Of a stretch of 64,000 bases of DNA, positions 1-8,223 are shown piece after piece (position 1 is the stretch's first letter; every line of letters starts with the position of its first letter). The notes below the pieces were generated by a model. It worked only from the letters and a program-made list of their open reading frames with translations. It made no database searches and was not told the DNA's origin. Made by a program: the position numbers and the translations under genes. The stretch lies in assembly GCF_028680575.1 (NCBI RefSeq), contig NZ_JAPCKI010000004.1, positions 248,001 through 312,000 of the forward strand, in the 5' to 3' direction. Origin of the DNA: Acidovorax benzenivorans (GTDB lineage Bacteria > Pseudomonadota > Gammaproteobacteria > Burkholderiales > Burkholderiaceae_C).

Positions 1-1
1 C

Positions 2-322
2 TACCTGCTGCACGAGCTGCCAGAGGAGTCGAACGACGCGGCCGGCATCGCGCTGGCCTGCGCCGGGCACGGCCAGCCGCAGGGGCCCGGCGGCCTCGAT
101 GTGACGCTGCCAGTGAGCAAGGCCACCATGGCTTCGCGCCTGTCGCTCACGCCGGAATACTTCTCGCGCGTGCTGCACGAGCTGGAAGACGCCGGCCTGA
201 TCCGCATGGACAAGCGCGACATCCACATCCCCAACGCGGCACGCCTGGCCGCGCACACCTGGCCCGAGCCCTGCTCACGCCGGTGCATGTCGGCCCAGGC
301 CGCAGTGGCACTGCCCGCGTGA
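2..322 (+). CDS. Crp/Fnr-family regulator, C-terminal fragment
   Basis: The gene enters from the left edge in frame 2 and stops with TGA at 320-322, so only about 106 C-terminal residues are visible. They contain a winged helix-turn-helix of the Crp/Fnr type: a helix around 'ATMASRLSLTPEYFSRVLHE' followed by 'LEDAGLIRMDKRDIHI', where S/R residues of the recognition helix contact DNA in this family. The cyclic-nucleotide-like sensory domain lies outside the window, so the effector (oxygen, NO or redox) cannot be told. An FNR-type site stands upstream of ompW at 6069-6082, but a link to this regulator is only a guess. Confidence 0.78.
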   Translation, partial: YLLHELPEESNDAAGIALACAGHGQPQGPGGLDVTLPVSKATMASRLSLTPEYFSRVLHELEDAGLIRMDKRDIHIPNAARLAAHTWPEPCSRRCMSAQAAVALPA

Positions 323-393
323 GCCGGTCCAGGCGGATGTGCGGAGGTGCCTGCCCCCCCAACTGCCGAGCCGGTGGTTCTGTCGTTGGTCCC

Positions 394-452
394 ATCGTTC
401 GGGCTGAGCGTGTCGAGACTTTGCGTGAACGGCTTTGAACGGGCCCGAGCAA
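394..452. repeat. degenerate REP-like palindrome (candidate)
   Basis: The 245-bp gap before metY holds CGTTCGGGCTGAGCGTGTCGAG and, about 20 bases later, a partly complementary GGCTTTGAACGGGCCCGAGC. The first part resembles the 'GTTCGGGCTGAGC..GTCGAAG' repeat common between genes in Burkholderiales. The second arm is decayed. Called from memory of the motif only; no second good copy is visible in this window. Confidence 0.3.
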
Positions 453-567
453 GCCCCATAAGCTCATCACCAACGATTCGAAGGCCGTAGCGCACAGCGG
501 TGCAAGAATGGCCCCGCGACGGCACAGCCGCCCCGCCCCATTCAACCGTTCACAAGGACCTTGCACC

Positions 568-1851
568 ATGAAGATCGAAACCCTGGCCGTGCACGCAGGC
601 TATGCACCCGACCCCACCACCAAGGCCGTGGCCGTGCCCATCTACCAGACGGTGGCCTACGCGTTTGACAGTGCTCAGCATGGCGCGGACCTGTTCGATT
701 TGAAGGTGCCGGGCAACATCTACACCCGCATCATGAACCCCACCACCGACGTGCTCGAAAAGCGCGTTGCGGCGCTCGAAGGCGGCATCGCCGCGCTGGC
801 CGTGGCCTCGGGCATGGCGGCCATCACCTACGCCATCCAGACCATTGCCGAGGCGGGCGACAACATCGTGTCGGCCAGCACACTCTACGGCGGCACCTAC
901 AACCTGTTTGCCCACACGCTGCCCCAGCAGGGCATCACCACACGGTTTGCCGACCCGCGCGACCCAGCCAGTTTTGCGCAGCACATCGACGCGCGCACCA
1001 AGGCCATCTTTATCGAGTCCATCGGCAACCCGCTGGGCAACGTGACCGACATCGCCGCGCTGGCCAAGGTGGCTCACGACCACGGCGTGCCGCTGATCGT
1101 GGACAACACCGTGCCCAGCCCTTACCTGCTGCGCCCCATCGAGCACGGCGCCGACATCGTGGTGCATTCGCTCACCAAGTACCTGGGCGGCCACGGCAAC
1201 AGCGTGGGTGGCGCGATTGTGGACAGCGGCAAGTTCCCGTGGGCCGAGCACAAGGCACGCTTCCCGCGCCTGAACGAGCCCGATGTGAGCTACCACGGCG
1301 TGGTCTATACCGAAGCCCTGGGCCCGGCCGCCTACATTGGCCGTGCGCGGGTTGTGCCCCTGCGCAACATGGGCGCCACGCTGGCACCGCTCAACGCCTT
1401 CCTCATCCTGCAAGGCATTGAAACGCTAGCCCTGCGCATGGACCGCATCTGCGACAACACGCTGGCCATTGCCCACTACCTGCAAAAGCATCCCAAGGTC
1501 GAGTGGGTGCGCTACGCGGGCCTGCCCGACCACCCGGACCACGCACTGGTGCAGCGCCAGTCGGGCGGCAAGGCGTCGGGCATTTTGAGCTTTGGCGTGA
1601 AGAACAGCGATGCCGACCCGCGTGCGGCCGGTGCCCGCTTCCTGGATGCATTGCAGCTGTTCACGCGCCTCGTCAACATTGGCGACGCGAAGTCGCTGGC
1701 CACCCACCCTGCATCGACCACCCACCGCCAGCTCAACCCAGAAGAACTGGCCAAGGCAGGCGTGAGCGAGAGCATGGTTCGGCTGTCGGTGGGCATCGAG
1801 CACATCAACGACTTGCAGGCCGACTTGGCCCAGGCGCTGGACAAGGTCTGA
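568..1851 (+). CDS. metY: O-acetylhomoserine sulfhydrylase (aminocarboxypropyltransferase)
   Basis: A 427-residue PLP enzyme of the Cys/Met-metabolism family. It condenses O-acetylhomoserine with sulfide to homocysteine in cytosolic methionine synthesis. The N-terminus [12 protein letters not shown] and the motif YTRIMNPT are typical of MetY. The PLP-binding lysine is in HSLTKYLGG, about residue 204. The length matches MetY (about 430) better than MetB/MetC (about 390). The ATG at 568 was chosen because AAGGACC lies about ten bases upstream and homologues begin here; the reading frame is open further upstream to 508. MetZ (O-succinylhomoserine) is the main alternative. Confidence 0.92.
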   Translation: MKIETLAVHAGYAPDPTTKAVAVPIYQTVAYAFDSAQHGADLFDLKVPGNIYTRIMNPTTDVLEKRVAALEGGIAALAVASGMAAITYAIQTIAEAGDNIVSASTLYGGTYNLFAHTLPQQGITTRFADPRDPASFAQHIDARTKAIFIESIGNPLGNVTDIAALAKVAHDHGVPLIVDNTVPSPYLLRPIEHGADIVVHSLTKYLGGHGNSVGGAIVDSGKFPWAEHKARFPRLNEPDVSYHGVVYTEALGPAAYIGRARVVPLRNMGATLAPLNAFLILQGIETLALRMDRICDNTLAIAHYLQKHPKVEWVRYAGLPDHPDHALVQRQSGGKASGILSFGVKNSDADPRAAGARFLDALQLFTRLVNIGDAKSLATHPASTTHRQLNPEELAKAGVSESMVRLSVGIEHINDLQADLAQALDKV

Positions 1852-1894
1852 TGCACGAGTGGCCCTGCGCTGTGGGCGCGTGGTCGCTCGGAAT

Positions 1895-1957
1895 TTCAAG
1901 TGTTTTTGGCCGCTAGCGCTTGATCAATAAGCGCCAATAGCTATCATTTAAATAGCA
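1895..1957 (-). repeat. Comamonadaceae-type interspersed element, copy 1
   Basis: On the minus strand it reads ...GATAGCTATTGGCGCTTATTGATCAAGCGCTAGCGGCC..., matching the element family described in the findings. It fills most of the gap between metY and the SPFH gene. The internal GGCGCTT..AAGCGCT arms can pair. Confidence 0.75.
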
Positions 1958-1993
1958 TACCAACCCACAGTGACACCGCTTGGTGCTCTGGAC

Positions 1994-2836
1994 TTACCGG
2001 CCCACGCTGACCAGCGGCGCGGCGCCGCCGCCCATCAGCACCGTGTTGCCCTGCTTGCTGGCAATGGCCAGGGCGGTGTCCCGCTGGATCTCGGCCAGCC
2101 GGATTTCCTTGAGCGCTGGCGTGAGTGATGCGCTGATGATCTGGTTGGCCCGCGCCTCGCCTTCGGCCTGCACGATCAGGCGCTCTGCCTCGGCCTTCGC
2201 CAGGTCGATCTCCTTGCGCTTTTTCTCGATCGCCTGGTCTGTCTCGGCGCGCTGACGGATGGCGGATTCGATGGCCTTGTCGGTCAGCATGTTGCGCACG
2301 TTCACGGCGGTGACGGTGAATGCACCCTTGTCCGTGGCATCCAGCTCAGCCTGCAGGGTGTTGCGCACGCTTTCTGCCAACTCGGCACGTTTGGTGTGCA
2401 TGGTGGTCGCGTCCATCTGGGCAATGGCCTTGTAGATGGCCTCGCGGGCTTCGCGCTGCACACGGCTGTAGGCCACCAGCAGGTCCCCCGTGCCGTCCTT
2501 GACGACTTGTTTGTGCTGCACCACATCACCCTGGTATTTCACAAACAGCGCGGGGATGGAGGCTGGCGTGGTCTTGAAATAGATATCGATGTCCACGTCC
2601 TGCATGGTCAGGTTGTCGCGGCTCTTGGGCGTAAGGTTCTCCAGGGAGAAGCTCACCTCCTTGGCGGTGAATTCGTCCACCGTCTTGAACAGCGTGAAAT
2701 ACAGCCCCGGCGGCAGGGCCTCCTGCCCCACCTTGCCCAGCGTGCGCTCCACGCCCACATTGCCGGTATCGATCTGGCTGCAGGCGCCCAGTGCAACACT
2801 CAGGCACAACAAAGACAAGGTTCGCAAAGCAGTCAT
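1994..2836 (-). CDS. SPFH/band-7 (prohibitin-like) lipoprotein
   Basis: A 280-residue protein. The ATG at 2836 was chosen because it opens a lipoprotein signal peptide with lipobox LGAC and lipidated Cys19; the frame extends upstream but would bury the signal. The body is an SPFH domain: a beta-rich start (TGNVGVERTLGKV) and a helical part. A charged coiled coil follows near the C-terminus (AETDQAIEKKRKEIDLAKAEAE). SPFH proteins form ring assemblies on membranes and often scaffold proteases or stress complexes. A lipid anchor instead of the usual transmembrane helix suggests placement on the periplasmic side. The specific role is unknown. Confidence 0.85.
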   Translation of the reverse strand: MTALRTLSLLCLSVALGACSQIDTGNVGVERTLGKVGQEALPPGLYFTLFKTVDEFTAKEVSFSLENLTPKSRDNLTMQDVDIDIYFKTTPASIPALFVKYQGDVVQHKQVVKDGTGDLLVAYSRVQREAREAIYKAIAQMDATTMHTKRAELAESVRNTLQAELDATDKGAFTVTAVNVRNMLTDKAIESAIRQRAETDQAIEKKRKEIDLAKAEAERLIVQAEGEARANQIISASLTPALKEIRLAEIQRDTALAIASKQGNTVLMGGGAAPLVSVGR

Positions 2837-2988
2837 GGGGGTCTCGCGGGTCAACGGGGATTGGTAGGCACGGCAGGCCGTGGCTGCACCGACAGGGCTG
2901 GCGAGCGCGATTGTAGGAGAGCCCTGCCGCGCCGAAACGCATGGCTCGCCCGTGTCGACGGCAGCCATCAGGACTGCGGCGTACGGCA

Positions 2989-4206
2989 TCAACCCAAGTC
3001 GCGCGCCAGCCGGATGCCCGTGAACTGCCAACGTGCGGTGGCCGGGAAGAAGTTACGGTAGGTCAGCCGCTCATGCCCCGGTGGCGTGGCGCAGGACGAG
3101 CCCCGCAGCACGTACTGGTTGACCATGAACTTGCCGTTGTATTCGCCGACGGCACCTGCCGCCACCTGAAAGCCGGGGTATGGCGCGTAGCTCGACTGCG
3201 TCCATTGCCAGGCCACGCCAAAAAGCTGCTCCATGGGGTGGACCTCCTGCGCGGCCGCGTGCTCCCATTCGGCCTCTGTGGGCAGGCGCGCACCCACCCA
3301 GCGTGCGTAGGCATCGGCCTCGTAGTACGACAGGTGCAGCACCGGCTGGCCGCCCTGCAGCGGCTGCAGGCCGGTCAGTGTGAAGTGATGCCACGCGCCT
3401 TCTTCCATGCGATGCCAGTACAACGGCTGCTCCAGACCCTGCGCCGCCCGCCAGTCCCAGCCTTCGGCCAGCCAGAGCAACGGGTTGCGGTAGCCGCCAT
3501 CTTCCACAAACGCCAGGTACTCGGCCTGCGTCACCAACCGCGAGGCCAGCGCATAAGGGTGCAGATACACGCGATGGCGCGGGCCCTCGTTGTCAAAGGC
3601 AAAACCGCTGCCAGCGTGGCCGATCTGGGCAAGCCCCTCGCCAAAGGTGTGCCACACCAGCGCTTCGGTTGCCTCCGGCGCCACAGTATCCGAAACCTCA
3701 GCATAGGCAGGGAACAAGGGGTTGCAAGACAGCAGGTGCTGGATGTCGGTGAGCATCAGCTCCTGGTGCTGCTGCTCGTGCTGCAAGCCCAGTTCGATCA
3801 GGCCGCGCAACGCGGCATCGTGTGCCACGGTGGGTAGCAGGCGTGCCATGCGGGCATCCACATTGGCCCGGTAGGCCAGCACCTCGTTCAGCGCAGGGCG
3901 TGTCAGCAGCCCGCGCTGCGGGCGCGGGTGCTTGGCCCCCACGCCGTTGTAGTAGGAGTTGAACAACACCCGGAACGCAGGCGCAAACGGCGTAAACCCT
4001 GCCTCGTGGGCTTCGAGCACAAAGGTTTCAAAGAACCAGGTGGTGTGGGCCAGGTGCCATTTGGTGGGGCTGGCGTCCGGCATGGACTGCGCGGCGCAGT
4101 CCTCGGGCGACAAGGGAGCCGCCAGTGCCACGGAGCGGCTGCGCACGGCGTTGTAGCGCGACAGCAGTGCGTGGGGTGCTTGGGGTGCGAGGGATGTCAT
4201 GGTCAT
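2989..4206 (-). CDS. egtB: EgtB-like sulfoxide synthase (ergothioneine synthesis)
   Basis: About 405 residues. The N-terminal DinB-like half carries the iron ligands: His in WHLAHTTW (near residue 54) and the HEQQHQE motif (HX3HXE, near 143-149). The C-terminal half is an FGE/sulfatase-modifying-factor fold ending in RNFFPATARWQFTGIRLA. EgtB is a non-haem iron enzyme that uses O2 to join a thiol (gamma-Glu-Cys or Cys) to trimethylhistidine. It lies 12 bp after egtD, so they are an operon. ATG at 4206 was preferred; ATG 4200 and GTG 4215 are alternatives. No egtA, egtC or egtE is adjacent. Confidence 0.88.
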   Translation of the reverse strand: MTMTSLAPQAPHALLSRYNAVRSRSVALAAPLSPEDCAAQSMPDASPTKWHLAHTTWFFETFVLEAHEAGFTPFAPAFRVLFNSYYNGVGAKHPRPQRGLLTRPALNEVLAYRANVDARMARLLPTVAHDAALRGLIELGLQHEQQHQELMLTDIQHLLSCNPLFPAYAEVSDTVAPEATEALVWHTFGEGLAQIGHAGSGFAFDNEGPRHRVYLHPYALASRLVTQAEYLAFVEDGGYRNPLLWLAEGWDWRAAQGLEQPLYWHRMEEGAWHHFTLTGLQPLQGGQPVLHLSYYEADAYARWVGARLPTEAEWEHAAAQEVHPMEQLFGVAWQWTQSSYAPYPGFQVAAGAVGEYNGKFMVNQYVLRGSSCATPPGHERLTYRNFFPATARWQFTGIRLARDLG

Positions 4207-4218
4207 TGCGGCCACCGA

Positions 4219-5136
4219 TCAAGGACGGGCGTGGACCACCGCAAACCAGCCCCGCTCGTCCGTCCACGCCTGGGCCTGCGCAAAACCAGCACGCGCGAGC
4301 ATATCGGTGAACACGGGCAACGGGTATTTGTAGCTGTTCTCGGTGTGGATGCGCTCGCCTCGGTCAAACCTGCGGCCGCCACCCGGCCAGTACACCTCGG
4401 TGTCGGAGGCGGCCTCCAGGTGCATTTCGATGCGCGACGCCTCGGTGTTGAAGAACGCACGGTGCTGCCACTGCGCCACATCGAAGTCGCTGCCGATCAA
4501 GCGGTTCACGTGGCGCAGCACGTTGCGGTTGAACTCCGCCGTCACCCCTGCCGCATCGTCATAGGCAGCCTCCAGCACCGCCACGTCCTTGGGCAGGTCG
4601 ATGCCGATGAGCAGGCCACCGTCGTCGTCAATGAGCTCGCGCATGTGGGCCAGCAGCTCCAGCGCATGCGGGGGGTCGAAGTTGCCAATAGACGAGCCCG
4701 GGTAAAACACGAGACGCCCGGTGCGGGGAATGTCGTCGGGCAGTGTCACGCCCAGGGTCATGTCGCCCGCCAGCGCGCGGGCATCCAGCGCCGGGAAGTC
4801 ATCACGCAGCCCCTGCACCGCTTGCTCCAGAAAGTCTGCCGAAATGTCCACGCCCACAAAACACGCCGGCTGCACCAGGCGGCACAGGGTGCGGGCCTTT
4901 TGGCAGTTGCCCGCGCCCAGTTCGATCAGGGTGCGGCCCGCGCCCACAGCGCCCGCAATGCTGTCTGCATGCGTCTGCATCAGGGCCATCTCAGTGCGCG
5001 TGGGGTAATACTCCGGCAGGCGCGTGATGGCTTCAAACAGCTGCGAGCCGTGCTGGTCGTAAAAATACTTGGGGGAGATGTGTGCGGGCCGCTGAGTCAG
5101 CCCGTGCGTGATGTCGGAGTAGCGAGGCAGGCGCAT
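4219..5136 (-). CDS. egtD: L-histidine N-alpha-methyltransferase
   Basis: A 305-residue SAM methyltransferase of the EgtD/DUF2260 family that trimethylates histidine to hercynine, the first step of ergothioneine synthesis. The start ISPKYFYDQHGSQLFEAI and YYPTRTEMAL is the family signature. The SAM loop is LIELGAGNCQKA (about residues 70-80), and FYPGSSIGNF follows mid-protein. It is the first gene of the egtD-egtB pair on the minus strand. The pairing makes both assignments stronger. Confidence 0.93.
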   Translation of the reverse strand: MRLPRYSDITHGLTQRPAHISPKYFYDQHGSQLFEAITRLPEYYPTRTEMALMQTHADSIAGAVGAGRTLIELGAGNCQKARTLCRLVQPACFVGVDISADFLEQAVQGLRDDFPALDARALAGDMTLGVTLPDDIPRTGRLVFYPGSSIGNFDPPHALELLAHMRELIDDDGGLLIGIDLPKDVAVLEAAYDDAAGVTAEFNRNVLRHVNRLIGSDFDVAQWQHRAFFNTEASRIEMHLEAASDTEVYWPGGGRRFDRGERIHTENSYKYPLPVFTDMLARAGFAQAQAWTDERGWFAVVHARP

Positions 5137-5290
5137 GGGTCGTCAAGACGTTAGAGCGGCAGCGCCGCCGGGTGTTCAAAAGTAGAGGCACCTGGGGCGC
5201 CCGCATTGCGGCACGCCCCACACGCTCCCTCACGCCATTGTGCTTTGCCTCGCTGACGGCTGTGTGTAGGCCATTTGCGCACCCACAAAA

Positions 5291-5320
5291 AAAAGGGCTG
5301 GCGCATGCGCCAGCCCTTTT
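5291..5320. terminator. bidirectional intrinsic terminator
   Basis: A perfect palindrome, AAAAGGGCTGGCG CATG CGCCAGCCCTTTT, flanked by A-rich and T-rich ends. It lies downstream of ompW (minus strand, ends 5377) and upstream of egtD, so it would end the ompW message. Confidence 0.85.
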
Positions 5321-5376
5321 CCCCTTGGAGAACTCTTGCTGTCAGGAACACAGGGCCCGCCTGGGGCCCTGCCCCC

Positions 5377-5967
5377 TTAGAAGCGCCAGCCCAGACCCAC
5401 GCCCACCAGAACGGGGTCTACCTTGAAGGTGCCCAGCTTGGCACCGCCTGCGCTCACGTCGGTCTTGATGAAAACCTTCTTCACGTCGAAGTTGAGGTAC
5501 AGGTTCTTGGCCAGTGGGATGTCCACACCCACTTGCAATGCAGGGCCGAAGCTGTTGCGGTCAATGTCTACACCTGCGGGCAGGTTCACGCTGGAGAAAC
5601 GCGTGTAGTTCAGGCCTGCGCCCACATAAGGCTTGAAGCCAGCGGCTTCGAAGTGGTACTGCAGCAGCAGCGTGGGTGGCAGGTGCTTGAGCGTGCCGAT
5701 GGCGGTAGCGCCAGCGCTGAGCGTGTGCTTTTGAGGCACCGTGAGAACCAGCTCGGCCGCAATGTTCTTGTTGAAGAAGTAGGTGACATCCACTTCAGGA
5801 ATGGTCTTGTCGTTGATCGACAGGCCCAGCGGTGTGCTGTCCTTGTTGGCGCTGTCCAGGTGCACCGCACGTGCACGGACCATCCAGGGGCCCTCAGCCT
5901 GTTGCGCCAGGGCAGCGCCAGAAGACAGGGCACAGAGGACGGCGACAGCCAGCAGGTTCTTTTTCAT
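5377..5967 (-). CDS. ompW: OmpW-family outer membrane protein
   Basis: A 196-residue precursor. The ATG at 5967 opens a signal peptide (MKKNLLAVAVLCALSSGAALA, cleavage before QQ). The mature part alternates as in an eight-stranded beta-barrel, with family motifs VRARAVHL, EVDVTYFFNKNIAAEL, LPPTLLLQYHF and PYVGAGLNYT, and ends in the aromatic residue F (GWRF), the outer-membrane sorting signal. OmpW forms small hydrophobic channels and is linked to anaerobic and stress adaptation. An FNR-like box sits about 100 bp upstream, and a strong terminator follows. Confidence 0.93.
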   Translation of the reverse strand: MKKNLLAVAVLCALSSGAALAQQAEGPWMVRARAVHLDSANKDSTPLGLSINDKTIPEVDVTYFFNKNIAAELVLTVPQKHTLSAGATAIGTLKHLPPTLLLQYHFEAAGFKPYVGAGLNYTRFSSVNLPAGVDIDRNSFGPALQVGVDIPLAKNLYLNFDVKKVFIKTDVSAGGAKLGTFKVDPVLVGVGLGWRF

Positions 5968-6068
5968 GGTATTCACATCGGTTGGACGGGGACGACCCCC
6001 GTGCATGTATTGAACCGCTGCGCCCCCCACCCGGCCTTGCCTTACCTCAAGGCATTGGTACTAACCCT

Positions 6069-6082
6069 TAGATCTATATCAA
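6069..6082. promoter_or_regulatory. FNR/Anr-type binding site upstream of ompW
   Basis: TAGATCTATATCAA matches the consensus TTGAT-N4-ATCAA (read here on the plus strand) at nine of ten positions. It is 102 bp upstream of the ompW start codon and 13 bp from the end of the DUF808 gene. OmpW is a known FNR target in enterobacteria, which supports the call. No -10 element was assigned. Confidence 0.6.
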
Positions 6083-6095
6083 GGAATACCCACTA

Positions 6096-7082
6096 TCAGG
6101 CTAAGGACTTGCCACGCAGGCGCTGTACCAGTGTCACCCCGGCCAGCACCAGGCCTCCCGCCACGATGCCCACCACCGCGTTCAGCAGGTTGGGCACCAA
6201 CATGGCCCACAGCCCGCCCACAGGCCATTGCGCCGCAGCCGTGCCCGCAGCCTCGACGGCATGGTGCAGCGCAGGCACGCCGTGCACCAGAATGCCGCCG
6301 CCCACCAGGAACATCGCCGCAGTGCCCGCAATGGACAGGCCCTTCATCAGCCAGGGGGCCGCGCGCAGAATGCCCGACCCGAGGGCGCGCGCTGCGCTGC
6401 TGGCCTTGCTGTTAAGCCACAGCCCCAGGTCGTCGAGCTTGACGATGCCCGCCACCAGGCCATACACGCCGATGGTCATGATCACCGCGATGCCGGACAG
6501 CACGGTCAGCTGCTGCACGAAGGGCGCGGAGGCCACGGTGCCCAGCGTGATAGCAATGATTTCGGCCGACAGGATGAAGTCAGTGCGCACAGCGCCCTTG
6601 ATCTTGTCCTTTTCAAAGGCCACCAGATCCACCGCCGGATTGGCATTGGCCTTGGCATGGCTTTCGTGTTCGGCCTCGTCCTCATGCTGGGCGTGCAGCA
6701 ACTTGTGCGCCACCTTTTCAAAGCCCTCAAAACACAAGAAGGCGCCCCCCACCATCAGCAGCGGCGTCACAGCCCAAGGCGCAAAGGCGCTGATCAGCAG
6801 CGCAGCGGGTACCAAGATGACCTTGTTGATGAACGAGCCCTTGGCCACCGCCCACACTACGGGGATCTCGCGCTCGGCGCGCACTCCGGTCACCTGCTGG
6901 GCGTTGAGTGCCAGGTCGTCCCCCAGCACACCCGCCGTCTTCTGCGCGGCCACCTTGGTCATCACCGACACATCGTCGGCCATGGCTGCGCTCTTCTTGG
7001 CCGCCACCTTGGTCATCAAGGCCACATCGTCGAGGATGGTGGCGATATCGTCGAGCAAAGCAAGCAGGCTGCCAGCGGCCAT
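6096..7082 (-). CDS. DUF808 (YedI-like) inner-membrane protein
   Basis: A 328-residue integral membrane protein that starts [30 protein letters not shown], the recognisable YedI/DUF808 beginning. Several hydrophobic segments are visible: about 80-115 ([20 protein letters not shown]), 175-215, 240-265 and 285-315. AAGGA lies just upstream of the ATG. The function of the family is not established, and no partner is visible next to it. It could share the intergenic signals with ompW only if read-through occurs. Confidence 0.87.
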   Translation of the reverse strand: MAAGSLLALLDDIATILDDVALMTKVAAKKSAAMADDVSVMTKVAAQKTAGVLGDDLALNAQQVTGVRAEREIPVVWAVAKGSFINKVILVPAALLISAFAPWAVTPLLMVGGAFLCFEGFEKVAHKLLHAQHEDEAEHESHAKANANPAVDLVAFEKDKIKGAVRTDFILSAEIIAITLGTVASAPFVQQLTVLSGIAVIMTIGVYGLVAGIVKLDDLGLWLNSKASSAARALGSGILRAAPWLMKGLSIAGTAAMFLVGGGILVHGVPALHHAVEAAGTAAAQWPVGGLWAMLVPNLLNAVVGIVAGGLVLAGVTLVQRLRGKSLA

Positions 7083-7325
7083 GGAGATTCCTTGGGGTTA
7101 GTCGAAAAAAACGGCGGACATGCCGCCACGTGTGCGCCGCACTATAGCAACGCACGCAACGCACAGACAACAGCAGCGCAAGATCCGCCATGGTGCAGCG
7201 GCGACACCATCCATAGATCGCCCCACGGCGCCTGCGAACACGCCTGGCTGGCCACCAGGCGCATACTCGCGCCCTCTCATCCACTACCCGCTATGGGGCC
7301 TTCTGCGGGCTTCACCGCCCCCACC

Positions 7326-8012
7326 ATGCCCGGTTACCTGACCAAGCAAGAAGACATCACGATCACCGGCGTGGCCGACCTGATCATCCAGTCACTGCTC
7401 GACAAGCAGCAGTTTGCCGACCCGCTGGGCGCCGCTGAGGCGTTGGGCATTTCATCGGCCGCATGGCCTCTGTTCGGCCTGTTGTGGCCCTCTGGCGCGC
7501 AGCTGGCCCAGCGCATGGCCAGTCGGCCCCTGCTGGCGGGCGAACGCGTGTTGGAGATCGGCTGCGGCCTGGGCCTGGCCAGCCTGGTGTGCCACCGGCG
7601 CGGGATGGATGTCACCGCCAGCGACTGCCATCCGCTGGCTCAGCAGTTCTTGCAGGAAAACGCGCGCTTGAACGGCCTGGCGCCCATGAAGTACCGCACA
7701 GGCCAATGGGGTTCCGATGCGCCAACACTGGCCAACGCGGTGGAGGGTCAGTTTGACCTCATCATGGGAAGCGATGTGCTGTACGAACGCGACGCCCGTG
7801 CGTCCCTGGCCACCTTTTTGGACCACCACGCGGGCGATGGCGCGCAGATCTGGATCGTGGACCCGAACCGGGGCAACCGCTCCACCTTCCACAAGCAGAT
7901 GGCCGTGCACCGTTTTGAGGTGATCGAAGAGCGTCTGGACCACCCGGCCCTGGACGACCGCCCCGCCTACAAAGGCCGATTGCTGGTGTACGAGCGCAAG
8001 GCGGCGGCATAA
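7326..8012 (+). CDS. METTL21/ETF-beta-KMT-like class I methyltransferase
   Basis: About 228 residues. It has an N-terminal arm (PGYLTKQEDITITGVADLIIQSLLDKQQF) and a PLFGLLWPSG segment, which in this family precedes the SAM pocket. The SAM motif is VLEIGCGLGLAS (about residues 73-84), followed by VTASDCHPLA and the post-I motif DLIMGSDVLYER. These proteins resemble lysine methyltransferases and NNMT-like enzymes, but the substrate is unknown. An in-frame ATG at 7293 would add 11 residues. The gene is convergent with purL. Confidence 0.8.
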   Translation: MPGYLTKQEDITITGVADLIIQSLLDKQQFADPLGAAEALGISSAAWPLFGLLWPSGAQLAQRMASRPLLAGERVLEIGCGLGLASLVCHRRGMDVTASDCHPLAQQFLQENARLNGLAPMKYRTGQWGSDAPTLANAVEGQFDLIMGSDVLYERDARASLATFLDHHAGDGAQIWIVDPNRGNRSTFHKQMAVHRFEVIEERLDHPALDDRPAYKGRLLVYERKAAA

Positions 8013-8128
8013 CCCTCTTTGAATCGCCGTCGGCGGTGTTCCTCCCCGTTGCCCCCTCACTGCGAGGCATCCCTGGGCTTGCCCTATAGCCCGCCCGCAT
8101 CACGCATGGGGCTCAGGCCGCCCAAGCC

Positions 8129-8163
8129 ACAAAAAAGGCCGTGCCCCGTGAGGGCCCGGCCTT
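8129..8163 (-). terminator. purL intrinsic terminator
   Basis: In the minus direction, AAGGCCGGGCCC, a short loop and a partly matched GGGGCACGGCCTT arm are followed by a run of T (the CAAAAAA at 8130-8136 on the plus strand). It lies about 60 bp after the purL stop. Confidence 0.65.
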
Positions 8164-8223
8164 GGTTGTGGCAACCACCGCAGTCGCGGCGAAGCGACGG
8201 TGTGACGGTTCAGCGAAGGGTGA

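Noticed and set aside
5275-7101. Plus-strand frame across ompW and the DUF808 gene
   Set aside because: It crosses a terminator, an FNR box and two genes on the other strand; no domain.
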